Source of the DNA: Hanstruepera neustonica
GTDB taxonomy: Bacteria; Bacteroidota; Bacteroidia; Flavobacteriales; Flavobacteriaceae
DNA: 64,000 nt
Assembly: GCF_002895005.1 (NCBI RefSeq)
Contig: NZ_POWF01000001.1
Location: forward strand, 846,344 to 910,343
Direction of reading: 5' to 3'
A program made the position numbers and the translations under genes. Below the pieces are notes generated by a model. It was not told the origin of the DNA, did not search any database, and worked only from the letters and a program-made list of their open reading frames with translations. Shown here piece by piece: positions 24,494 to 32,748 of this stretch (the first letter of the stretch is position 1; each line of letters opens with the position of its first letter).

Positions 24494-24871
24494 ATGAAAA
24501 AGGCGCTTACAGAGCAGGAATTGCATAATTTGGCTATGAATCATGTTGGTAAAGAGTTGGAACAACGAGGATTTGAATTTGTAGCCATTAATAGTAAGTT
24601 AAAAAAGCATCCACAGTTTGTTTGTATAGATAAGAATAGTCAGTATTATTTTGTGTTGGTAAGAGCTGTTATATTACCCGATAATCCTAATAATTACGAT
24701 GTGGTTTGGATGGAAACTTTCAAAAAGCATGCCCGGGAAAAAGATGCCAAAGTATTATATGCAGGTGTAGGTCTTGGAAATCCTGAAGGTGAAGATTTAC
24801 CAATTTATTTAAATGAGGAATATCTTATTGAATACAATGGTATTCAGGTAATTGAAACTCATTTAAATTAG
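24494..24871 (+). CDS. Conserved hypothetical protein (125 aa)
   Basis: A small cytoplasmic alpha/beta protein: LTEQELHNLAMNHVGKELEQRGFEF at the start, alternating strands (FVCIDKNSQYYFVLVRAV), a KKHAREKDAKVLYAGVGLGN segment, and a Glu-rich end. It looks like a conserved Bacteroidetes protein, and I have a vague memory of NQR-F-like labels for it, but no redox motif or cysteine pair is visible. Function unknown. It converges with the OmpA-family gene with a 6-base gap. ATG 24494 gives the expected family start. Confidence 0.8.
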   Translation: MKKALTEQELHNLAMNHVGKELEQRGFEFVAINSKLKKHPQFVCIDKNSQYYFVLVRAVILPDNPNNYDVVWMETFKKHAREKDAKVLYAGVGLGNPEGEDLPIYLNEEYLIEYNGIQVIETHLN

Positions 24872-24877
24872 TTGTTG

Positions 24878-26746
24878 TTACTTCAAGATTATAAACTCAC
24901 AGCGTCGGTTTATGGCATGTTCATCTTCAGTGCAATTTTCACCGCAATTTACCAATGGTTGACTTTCACCAAATCCTTTAGATAATAGTCTTTTTCTATC
25001 AATACCATTAGATACTAAATACTCTAATGTGGAGCGTGCTCTATTGTTTGATAGCTTTAAGTTATATTCTTCGCTACTTCTAGAATCTGTATGGGCTCCT
25101 AATTGAATTTCCATACGAGGATACTTTTTTAATAAGTCAACCAGTACATCCAAGGTTTTGGCAGCTTGTGGTTTGATATCCCACTTGTCTAAATCAAAAT
25201 AGATGTTTTCCAATTCAATGTAAATGTAACCATCAATTTTGGTAACGACAATTTCTTCGGCGTCATCATAAGATTCAATTTCTAACTCAATATTTAGTTC
25301 AATTTTACCTTCGTCTGAGGTGTTGAAATCTTCTGAAGTTGGGATGTAAAAATCACGATATCCTTCAATTTTATATTTTTTGTTGGGTTCTGTTTCAAAA
25401 ACATATTTTCCGTTTTCATCTACATATGTTTCACCTGCAATGCTGCCATCTTCATTATAAAGTGTAATTTTTGTTCCTGGTAAAATGGCTTTGGTGTTTT
25501 TGTCACGTACTTCTCCTTCAACTAAATAGGTTCTTATGTTTTCTTCACGTTGAAAAGCATAAATTTTATCTGAACCATCTCTATTGGAAGAGAAATAACC
25601 TTTTTGAAATGAACCCTTCAACACAAATCCAAAATCATCCATACCTGAATTTAGCGTACTCCCTAAATTTTGAGGAGTTGAATTTCCTTCGTCCTTTAAA
25701 TGAACCATGAAAATATCTAAACCACCAAGTCCTTCTAATCCATCAGAAGCATAGTATAATACATTATCTTTTGAAACAAAGGGAAATTGTTCACGGTGTT
25801 TAGTATTAATGGATTCTCCCATATTTATAGGTTCGCTGTAGTTATCACCATTAATGTCAACATAAAAAATATCAAAAGAACCATAAGATCCTGGCATATC
25901 ACTGGAAAAATAAAGCCTGTTGTTATCCTCATCCAGAAATGGATGCTGCGTTGAGTAAGTATCATCTGTAAAGGGAAGTGGTTCCACATTTGTCCAAGTA
26001 CTATCAACTAATTCAGCTCGATAAATTTTAACCACAGCATATTTATATTCACCTATTTTAACCTGCTTGTTGTGGGTTCTAGAGAAGTACATGGTTTTAC
26101 CATCATTGGTAAATGTGGCATTACTTTCATGAGTGTCACTATTTATATCTTCGGAAAAAGGCTCAATAGACACAAAATCGATATCATTACTCACAGATGC
26201 TTTATAAAGGTCCAGATACGGTTTTTCATTCCATTTATAGCTTGGGCTTTCAGAGTTCCTTAGTGAAGCGAATACAACATCGTTACCCAGAAACGAAACA
26301 CCAAAATCACCAACTGATGATCCTGTATTTACTGATTTTACAGTATAATCATAAGGTACAGTTCTAGTTAATTTATCAATAAAATTTTGGGTATTTACTT
26401 CCTCGCCAAGATAGGCTTCCAGTATTTGGTCGGCATTTTCATAATCATTTAGGCCTTTCAAGGTGTGAGCATATCTGAAGAAAACCTCTTTGTCTAAACT
26501 GTCTTTATATTTTGAATACAATTCACTATATGTACTTTTAGCCTTTTCGATTTCTGAATTGAAATAATAGCAATCAGCCAAATTGGTAAGTACTTCTTGA
26601 TTGGGCTCTAGTTCTTCATAAAGTGAAGCAGCTTCAACATAAGCTTTGTTATCAAAAAGTCTATTGGCCAGTTTTAGCTTTCTTGATTGCCCAAAACTAA
26701 CACTGGTAATTATTAACAAGCTTAATATAATCGTGTTACGCTTCAT
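24878..26746 (-). CDS. PorE-like OmpA-family lipid/peptidoglycan-linked T9SS accessory protein
   Basis: A 622-residue periplasmic protein with signal peptide (MKRNTIILSLLIITSVSFG). Order of domains: N-terminal TPR-like helices (about 20-130); PD40/WD40-like beta-propeller repeats (TFTNDGKTMYFSRTHN, DEDNNRLYFSSDMPG, KDNVLYYASDGLEG); a carboxypeptidase regulatory-like domain (EGEVRDKNTKAILPG); and a C-terminal OmpA domain binding peptidoglycan (GAHTDSRSSEEYNLKLS). The same order is found in PorE of Porphyromonas gingivalis. I start at 26746, 4 bases after the upstream stop, because the longer frame would overlap that gene and lacks a signal peptide start. It forms an operon with the PorP/SprF gene. 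Confidence 0.9.
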   Translation of the reverse strand: MKRNTIILSLLIITSVSFGQSRKLKLANRLFDNKAYVEAASLYEELEPNQEVLTNLADCYYFNSEIEKAKSTYSELYSKYKDSLDKEVFFRYAHTLKGLNDYENADQILEAYLGEEVNTQNFIDKLTRTVPYDYTVKSVNTGSSVGDFGVSFLGNDVVFASLRNSESPSYKWNEKPYLDLYKASVSNDIDFVSIEPFSEDINSDTHESNATFTNDGKTMYFSRTHNKQVKIGEYKYAVVKIYRAELVDSTWTNVEPLPFTDDTYSTQHPFLDEDNNRLYFSSDMPGSYGSFDIFYVDINGDNYSEPINMGESINTKHREQFPFVSKDNVLYYASDGLEGLGGLDIFMVHLKDEGNSTPQNLGSTLNSGMDDFGFVLKGSFQKGYFSSNRDGSDKIYAFQREENIRTYLVEGEVRDKNTKAILPGTKITLYNEDGSIAGETYVDENGKYVFETEPNKKYKIEGYRDFYIPTSEDFNTSDEGKIELNIELEIESYDDAEEIVVTKIDGYIYIELENIYFDLDKWDIKPQAAKTLDVLVDLLKKYPRMEIQLGAHTDSRSSEEYNLKLSNNRARSTLEYLVSNGIDRKRLLSKGFGESQPLVNCGENCTEDEHAINRRCEFIILK

Positions 26747-26750
26747 AGTT

Positions 26751-27689
26751 TTAAAAGAATCTTGGTGATTTATCATAACCATTTCCTAGTTTTCCAATAT
26801 CAAATAATATGATGATTTCATGAGAACCTGAATTAAATCTTCCCAAATTTGATAGGGTATAATCATAAGCATATCCAACTCGTAAAGGATCAATGATTCG
26901 AAAATTTGCCAAGGCACTAACAGAATCATCAAATCTATAACCTACACCCAATTCGAATTTATCGTTGATTAAAACATTGGTTGTAATATCAAGAGATATA
27001 GGAGCACCTGTAACAGCCTTTGCCATAAATGCAGGTTTTAATTTTAAGTTATCATTTAAATTAAAAACATAACCACTTGTTAAAAAAAAGTGCATTTCTT
27101 CAGAACCAGATGTTACAATACCACTGTCATTATCTAAATGTTCTGACTTCAATAAATTGGGTACAGATAAGCCCAAATAAAACTGGTCATTAAAGTAAAA
27201 TGCTCCAATTCCTATGTTTGGAAAGGTTCGGTTTAAATTATTTTCAAATGCCCTATCGGGTAGTGGGTCTGAATAAACAAAACCATTGAAATCCGTGCTA
27301 AAAAATGTGGCTCCAGCTTTTACTCCAAATGATATTTTAGAATTTTCGTTAACTGGAATAGCATAAGCGAAATCCGCAAAAACATTTGTCTCTTTGACAA
27401 CATCACCAATTTGATCATGAACAATCGATATGCCACCTTCCATTCTTCTACCTAAAACGCCATGGGCAAAAAATGATCCTGTAGTTGGGCCACCAACTGA
27501 ACCGACCCACTGTGCGCGATAGAGAACACCAAGATTAATAAGATTTGGATTGTCAGTTGCATATCCAGGATTAATTACACTCATATTGTACATATACTGT
27601 GTAAATTGAGCATCTTGCTGAGAATAGGATGCCATTCCTGAAAGAATCAAGATTAGAATAAAGGTATATTTTAAAATATGTTTAGTCAT
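26751..27689 (-). CDS. PorP/SprF family T9SS outer-membrane protein
   Basis: A 312-residue outer-membrane beta-barrel with signal peptide (to SYSQQ). The PorP/SprF signature is present: DAQFTQYMYNMSVINPGYA just after the signal, then LYRAQWVG, and repeated amphipathic strands ending in IILFDIGKL. SprF-like proteins are needed for export and anchoring of partner adhesins with type B sorting domains. Here it sits 14 bases after the giant adhesin gene and 4 bases before the PorE-like gene, a standard adhesin-SprF-OmpA order. Confidence 0.92.
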   Translation of the reverse strand: MTKHILKYTFILILILSGMASYSQQDAQFTQYMYNMSVINPGYATDNPNLINLGVLYRAQWVGSVGGPTTGSFFAHGVLGRRMEGGISIVHDQIGDVVKETNVFADFAYAIPVNENSKISFGVKAGATFFSTDFNGFVYSDPLPDRAFENNLNRTFPNIGIGAFYFNDQFYLGLSVPNLLKSEHLDNDSGIVTSGSEEMHFFLTSGYVFNLNDNLKLKPAFMAKAVTGAPISLDITTNVLINDKFELGVGYRFDDSVSALANFRIIDPLRVGYAYDYTLSNLGRFNSGSHEIIILFDIGKLGNGYDKSPRFF

Positions 27690-27703
27690 AATGTATTAAT
27701 CAA

Positions 27704-30700
27704 CTATCTACTTAAATAAACTCTCCCCTGAATTGGGTCTCGGTTTCCATCATTAAACTTTAAAATATAGAAATAGACACCTACTGGTAACTTTGAGTTG
27801 CCCAGTGTAATTCCTTTATCAGAATAGCCATTCCAGTTTGGGACATTTCTATTGCCCTTATAGAGTATATTTCCGTAACGATTATAAATCTCCAAGGTAA
27901 AATTTGGATAAAGGTCTCTCAAGTTTACAATATTAAAGTCATCATTTATACCGTCATCATTTGGAGAAAACCCATCTGGAATAATAATATCATCAGGACA
28001 GTCATTAAGTAATACGGTAACTTCCAATCTGGGTATACTCTCACAACCTTCTGCTGTCAATGTAGATGCATAATAGGTCTGACCATTAATTAGTAATGTT
28101 GAATTATCATATGCATTTCCATTACTTGGAGCATCATACCATGTGATTGGACTATTTCCTATAATATTTGCAGATAAATGAGAAATTGTGGGTTCATCTT
28201 GTTCACAAAATATGTATCCTTCTTGAATAATTTCTGGCGTGACATTCTCAAATACTATAAAATCAGCTGATGCGACTGAAGTTATATCAGCACTACACAT
28301 AGAATTTGTTGGTATTAAGGAAATAATTGTTAGGGTTGTAGTACCAATATTAGACAAGATACTTTCTGGAATACTAAATTGTGAATTACCGGCTGAAAAC
28401 ACAACATCAACTGAATTGGACGAATTATTTGCATTGGTTAATGTATAAACAAGTGTATAATTGCCATCTTGTAAAAAATCAGCACCTGAAAGATTTACAA
28501 CGTTTGGAAGCCCTAAACAAATGTTACCAACTGCAATTTGCAGGCCCGTAGCATCAGCATTCAATTCAATGGTCACAGAGATTTCGGATGAATCTCTTTG
28601 ATTACATGAGTTGGGTCCAACACTATACGTATAGACACCAGGCGCATCCACTGTGGGATCGAATAGACCAGTACCAGAGGCTAGAGCAGGGCTCCATATA
28701 CCACCTGAATCGGGGTTGCCAGTTATATAATTAAAAAGGTCTTGAGGGCCATCGTTAGAACATATGACCGCCGATCCATCATCTCCAGCATTAGGTTCCG
28801 GCACAACAGTCACAGTCACTGTAGCCGAAGCATCAGGACAAGGCGGTGTACCCGCTACGGTATAGGTATAGATACCAGGTGCATCCACAGCAGGGTCGAA
28901 CAGGCCAGTACCAGATGCCAGTGCAGGGCTCCAGGTTCCACCGGAATCAGGAGTACCAGCAAGAGCAGTAAAGAGATCCTGTGTAGCATCATTATTACAA
29001 ATGTCAATAGATCCGTTGGTTCCAGCATTGGGCTCTGGTACAACGGTTACAGTCACGGTGGCCGAAGCATCAGGACAAGGCGGTGTACCCGCTACGGTAT
29101 AGGTATAGACACCAGGTGCATCCACAGCAGGATCGAACAGACCAGTACCAGATGCCAGTGCTGGGCTCCAAGTTCCACCGGAATCAGGTGTGCCTCCAAG
29201 AGCAGTAAAGAGATCCTGTGTAGCATCATTATTACAAATGTCAATAGATCCGTTGGTTCCAGCATTAGGTTCCGGTAAGACAGCCACAGTCACTGTAGCC
29301 GAAGCATCAGGACAAGGCGGCGTACCCGCTACGGTATAGGTATAGACACCAGGTGCATCCACAGCCGGGTCGAACAGGCCAGTGCCAGATGCCAGTGCAG
29401 GGTTCCAGGTTCCACCGGAATCAGGTGTGCCTCCTAATATGGTAAAAAGATCTTGAACGGTTGTGTCACTAGCACAAATATTAATGGAGCTGCTGGTTCC
29501 AGCATTAGGTTCCGGCACAACAGTCACAGTCACGGTAGCCGAAGCATCAGGACAGGGCGGTGTACCCGCTACGGTATAGGTATAGATACCAGGTGCATCC
29601 ACAGCAGGGTCGAACAGGCCAGTACCAGAGGCCAAAGCGGGGCTCCAAGTTCCACCTGAATCAGGAGTACCACCGAGAGCAGTAAAGAGATCCTGTGTAG
29701 CATCATTATTACAAATATCAATGGATCCGTTGGTTCCAGCATTAGGTTCCGGCACAACGGTAACAGTCACGGTAGCCGAAGCATCAGGACAAGGCGGTGT
29801 ACCCGCTACGGTATAGGTATAGACACCAGGTGCATCCACAGTAGGGTCGAACAGGCCAGTTCCAGAGCCCAGAGCGGGGCTCCAAGTTCCACCGGAATCA
29901 GGCGTACCGCCTAATATGGTAAAAAGATCTTGAACGGTTGTGTCACTAGCACAAATATCAATGGAGCTGCTGGTTCCAGCATTGGGCTCTGGTACAACGG
30001 TTACAGTCACGGTGGCCGAAGCATCAGGACAAGGCGTCGTACCCGCTACGGTATAGGTATAGACACCAGGCGCATCCACTGTGGGATCGAATAGACCAGT
30101 ACCGGAAGCCAGTGCAGGGCTCCAAGTTCCACCGGAATCAGGAGTACCAGCAAGAGCAGTAAAGAGATCCTGTGTAGCATCATTATTACAAATGTCAATA
30201 GATCCGTTGGTTCCAGCATTGGGCTCTGGTACAACGGTTACAGTCACGGTGGCCGAAGCATCAGGACAAGGCGGTGTACCCGCTACGGTATAGGTATAGA
30301 CACCAGGTGCATCCACAGCAGGATCGAACAGACCAGTACCAGATGCCAGTGCTGGGCTCCAAGTTCCACCGGAATCAGGTGTGCCTCCAAGAGCAGTAAA
30401 GAGATCCTGTGTAGCATCATTATTACAAATGTCAATAGATCCGTTGGTTCCAGCATTAGGTTCCGGTAAGACAGCCACAGTCACTGTAGCCGAAGCATCA
30501 GGACAAGGCGGCGTACCCGCTACGGTATAGGTATAGACACCAGGTGCATCCACAGCCGGGTCGAACAGGCCAGTGCCAGATGCCAGTGCAGGGTTCCAGG
30601 TTCCACCGGAATCAGGTGTGCCTCCTAATATGGTAAAAAGATCTTGAACGGTTGTGTCACTAGCACAAATATTAATGGAGCTGCTGGTTCCAGCATTAGG

Positions 30701-32719
30701 TTCCGGCACAACAGTCACAGTCACGGTAGCCGAAGCATCAGGACAGGGCGGTGTACCCGCTACGGTATAGGTATAGATACCAGGTGCATCCACAGCAGGG
30801 TCGAACAGGCCAGTACCAGAGGCCAAAGCGGGGCTCCAAGTTCCACCTGAATCAGGAGTACCACCGAGAGCAGTAAAGAGATCCTGTGTAGCATCATTAT
30901 TACAAATATCAATGGATCCGTTGGTTCCAGCATTAGGTTCCGGCACAACGGTAACAGTCACGGTAGCCGAAGCATCAGGACAAGGCGGTGTACCCGCTAC
31001 GGTATAGGTATAGACACCAGGTGCATCCACAGTAGGGTCGAACAGGCCAGTTCCAGAGCCCAGAGCGGGGCTCCAAGTTCCACCGGAATCAGGCGTACCG
31101 CCTAATATGGTAAAAAGATCTTGAACGGTTGTGTCACTAGCACAAATATCAATGGAGCTGCTGGTTCCAGCATTGGGCTCTGGTACAACGGTTACAGTCA
31201 CGGTGGCCGAAGCATCAGGACAGGGCGTCGTACCCGCTACGGTATAGGTATAGACACCAGGCGCATCCACTGTGGGATCGAATAGACCAGTACCGGAAGC
31301 CAGTGCAGGGCTCCAAGTTCCACCGGAATCAGGAGTACCACCAAGAGCAGTAAAGAGATCCTGTGTAGTATCATTATTACAAATGTCAATAGATCCGTTG
31401 GTTCCAGCATTGGGCTCTGGTACAACGGTTACAGTCACAGAAGTCGAGGCATCAGGACAAGGCGGTGTACCAGCTACGGTATAGGTATAGACACCAGGTG
31501 CATCCACAGCAGGATCGAACAGGCCAGTACCAGAGGCCAGTACGGGACTCCAAGTTCCACCGGAATCAGGTGTGCCTCCAAGAGCAGTAAAGAGATCCTG
31601 TGTAGCATCATTGTTACAGATATCAATAGATCCATTGGTTCCAGCGTTTGGCAATGGAGATATGTTCACTGTAACTGTTGAATTAGTAGGTGAACAGGTA
31701 TTGCCTGGATCTACAGTGTAAGTAAAAACATAAGGACTCCCAGCTGTTGTCATCATGGTAATATCAACAGTTCCGGTACTCCCATTTGTTGTAGCAAAAG
31801 GACCACTCCATGTACCTGATAAGTCGGGAGTGCCAGAAAGTTCATCAATTAAATCAATAGTTATAATGGTATTTACTTCTGATTCACAAATATTAGTGAA
31901 ACCATTTGAGCCTGAATTTCCTGGATCATCAATAATGACTGTTACCTCAAACCTATCGTTACTTTCACATGGTGGGTCAGTTGATGTTGCAAAATAGTTT
32001 TCACCATCAATTAGTAAAGTGGAAGGGTCTAATGGAATAACAGAGGTGTTCGTGGCATACCAATTATCGGCTCCTGAAGCAATCAAATCTCCAACAGTGG
32101 GCGGGTTTTCTGAACAAAATGTTTGAATTGGGTTCCCAGTTGGGACAGGCACTACTCCTATAACCGCTAAAACCGACAATCTGGAAGTTCGACATCCGGT
32201 ATCGGGATTTTCTTGATCTGCATAATATATGGTGTTATCGGTTAAGACCGTAGTAGGAGCTAAAGGGCTACCGCCAGAAGGCACATTATACCATTGAACA
32301 TTATTTCCAATAGCAGTTAAATCAGAAATTGTGGCATCATTTGGGTCATCCACACAGACACCTTGAAAATTTAGACCAAAAGGAGCACCATAAATTGTGA
32401 CATCCACACGTTCTCTAATGCCACAACTACCAGAGTTATCATCGGCATAATAATCTTCACCATCAACGAGACCAGCTGTACTAGATAGTGGTGTTGTAGA
32501 ACTTGGAGTGTCATACCAGACAATACCGCTTCCATTGTCAATAGCTAATAAATCAGCAACCGTTGGATCGTCAATATCACAGAAGGATTGCGTTGCGCTA
32601 CTAACAGTAGGGCATTGGGCAAAACTGTTGATAAAAAAAACGATAAATAAATACGTCAAAAGGGTCTGACGTTTTAAAAGAATGGTTTGGTTAGTCCTAG
32701 CAAGTAATCTTTTCAACAT
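27704..32719 (-). CDS. Giant repeat adhesin with T9SS type B sorting domain (SprB-like)
   Basis: A 1671-residue surface protein. Signal peptide (TLLTYLFIVFFINSFAQ), then four Ig-like/gliding-type domains with conserved cysteines (WYDTPSSTTPL, YYADDNSGSCG), then 13 tandem units of 79-80 residues built on PNAGTNGSIDICNNDATQDL...GTGLFDP...APGVYTYTVAGTPPCPDA, a short non-repeat region, and a type B sorting domain (PDGFSPNDDGINDDFNI ... YNRYGNILYKG ... GVYFYILKF). It is probably exported by T9SS with the SprF protein encoded next to it and could act in gliding or attachment. I start at ATG 32719; an in-frame GTG lies at 32731. The repeat region is visibly richer in G+C than the rest of the window. 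Confidence 0.9.
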   Translation of the reverse strand: MLKRLLARTNQTILLKRQTLLTYLFIVFFINSFAQCPTVSSATQSFCDIDDPTVADLLAIDNGSGIVWYDTPSSTTPLSSTAGLVDGEDYYADDNSGSCGIRERVDVTIYGAPFGLNFQGVCVDDPNDATISDLTAIGNNVQWYNVPSGGSPLAPTTVLTDNTIYYADQENPDTGCRTSRLSVLAVIGVVPVPTGNPIQTFCSENPPTVGDLIASGADNWYATNTSVIPLDPSTLLIDGENYFATSTDPPCESNDRFEVTVIIDDPGNSGSNGFTNICESEVNTIITIDLIDELSGTPDLSGTWSGPFATTNGSTGTVDITMMTTAGSPYVFTYTVDPGNTCSPTNSTVTVNISPLPNAGTNGSIDICNNDATQDLFTALGGTPDSGGTWSPVLASGTGLFDPAVDAPGVYTYTVAGTPPCPDASTSVTVTVVPEPNAGTNGSIDICNNDTTQDLFTALGGTPDSGGTWSPALASGTGLFDPTVDAPGVYTYTVAGTTPCPDASATVTVTVVPEPNAGTSSSIDICASDTTVQDLFTILGGTPDSGGTWSPALGSGTGLFDPTVDAPGVYTYTVAGTPPCPDASATVTVTVVPEPNAGTNGSIDICNNDATQDLFTALGGTPDSGGTWSPALASGTGLFDPAVDAPGIYTYTVAGTPPCPDASATVTVTVVPEPNAGTSSSINICASDTTVQDLFTILGGTPDSGGTWNPALASGTGLFDPAVDAPGVYTYTVAGTPPCPDASATVTVAVLPEPNAGTNGSIDICNNDATQDLFTALGGTPDSGGTWSPALASGTGLFDPAVDAPGVYTYTVAGTPPCPDASATVTVTVVPEPNAGTNGSIDICNNDATQDLFTALAGTPDSGGTWSPALASGTGLFDPTVDAPGVYTYTVAGTTPCPDASATVTVTVVPEPNAGTSSSIDICASDTTVQDLFTILGGTPDSGGTWSPALGSGTGLFDPTVDAPGVYTYTVAGTPPCPDASATVTVTVVPEPNAGTNGSIDICNNDATQDLFTALGGTPDSGGTWSPALASGTGLFDPAVDAPGIYTYTVAGTPPCPDASATVTVTVVPEPNAGTSSSINICASDTTVQDLFTILGGTPDSGGTWNPALASGTGLFDPAVDAPGVYTYTVAGTPPCPDASATVTVAVLPEPNAGTNGSIDICNNDATQDLFTALGGTPDSGGTWSPALASGTGLFDPAVDAPGVYTYTVAGTPPCPDASATVTVTVVPEPNAGTNGSIDICNNDATQDLFTALAGTPDSGGTWSPALASGTGLFDPAVDAPGIYTYTVAGTPPCPDASATVTVTVVPEPNAGDDGSAVICSNDGPQDLFNYITGNPDSGGIWSPALASGTGLFDPTVDAPGVYTYSVGPNSCNQRDSSEISVTIELNADATGLQIAVGNICLGLPNVVNLSGADFLQDGNYTLVYTLTNANNSSNSVDVVFSAGNSQFSIPESILSNIGTTTLTIISLIPTNSMCSADITSVASADFIVFENVTPEIIQEGYIFCEQDEPTISHLSANIIGNSPITWYDAPSNGNAYDNSTLLINGQTYYASTLTAEGCESIPRLEVTVLLNDCPDDIIIPDGFSPNDDGINDDFNIVNLRDLYPNFTLEIYNRYGNILYKGNRNVPNWNGYSDKGITLGNSKLPVGVYFYILKFNDGNRDPIQGRVYLSR
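28935..30125 (-). repeat. 1191-bp five-unit duplication, copy A
   Basis: This block matches 30126-31316 at a constant offset of 1191 bases, exactly five repeat units (397 codons). By eye I find one difference, at 30032 (A) versus 31223 (G), which is synonymous (proline CCT/CCC). Confidence 0.88.
30126..31316 (-). repeat. 1191-bp five-unit duplication, copy B
   Basis: Directly adjacent second copy of the block at 28935-30125. Similarity at the same offset continues to about 31440 with a few mismatches and then breaks down, as expected for unequal crossing-over within the repeat array. Confidence 0.88.
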
Positions 32720-32748
32720 ATTGATTCTCACGAAAAAGTTTTAGTTGG

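Larger units (their letters stand above)
28565..31670 (-). repeat. Array of 13 tandem 237/240-bp coding repeats
   Basis: Units encode 79 (NGS type) or 80 (SSS type) residues; boundaries recur every 237-240 bases at the PEPNAG codons (for example near 29030, 29265, 29505, 29745, 29985, 30220). Because all lengths are multiples of three, spurious long frames appear on the opposite strand. Ends are approximate. The outermost units (near 28.6 and 31.6 kb) are most diverged. Confidence 0.92.

Noticed and set aside
28742-29278. 178-residue plus-strand frame (and others at 29453, 30081, 30644, 31272) inside the adhesin gene
   Set aside because: They are antisense shadows created by repeats whose length is a multiple of three; the products are low-complexity Arg/Ser/Cys-rich.
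28565-31670. CRISPR-like or satellite array
   Set aside because: The repeats are 237-240 bases, coding in one continuous frame and lack variable spacers; they are protein domain repeats.
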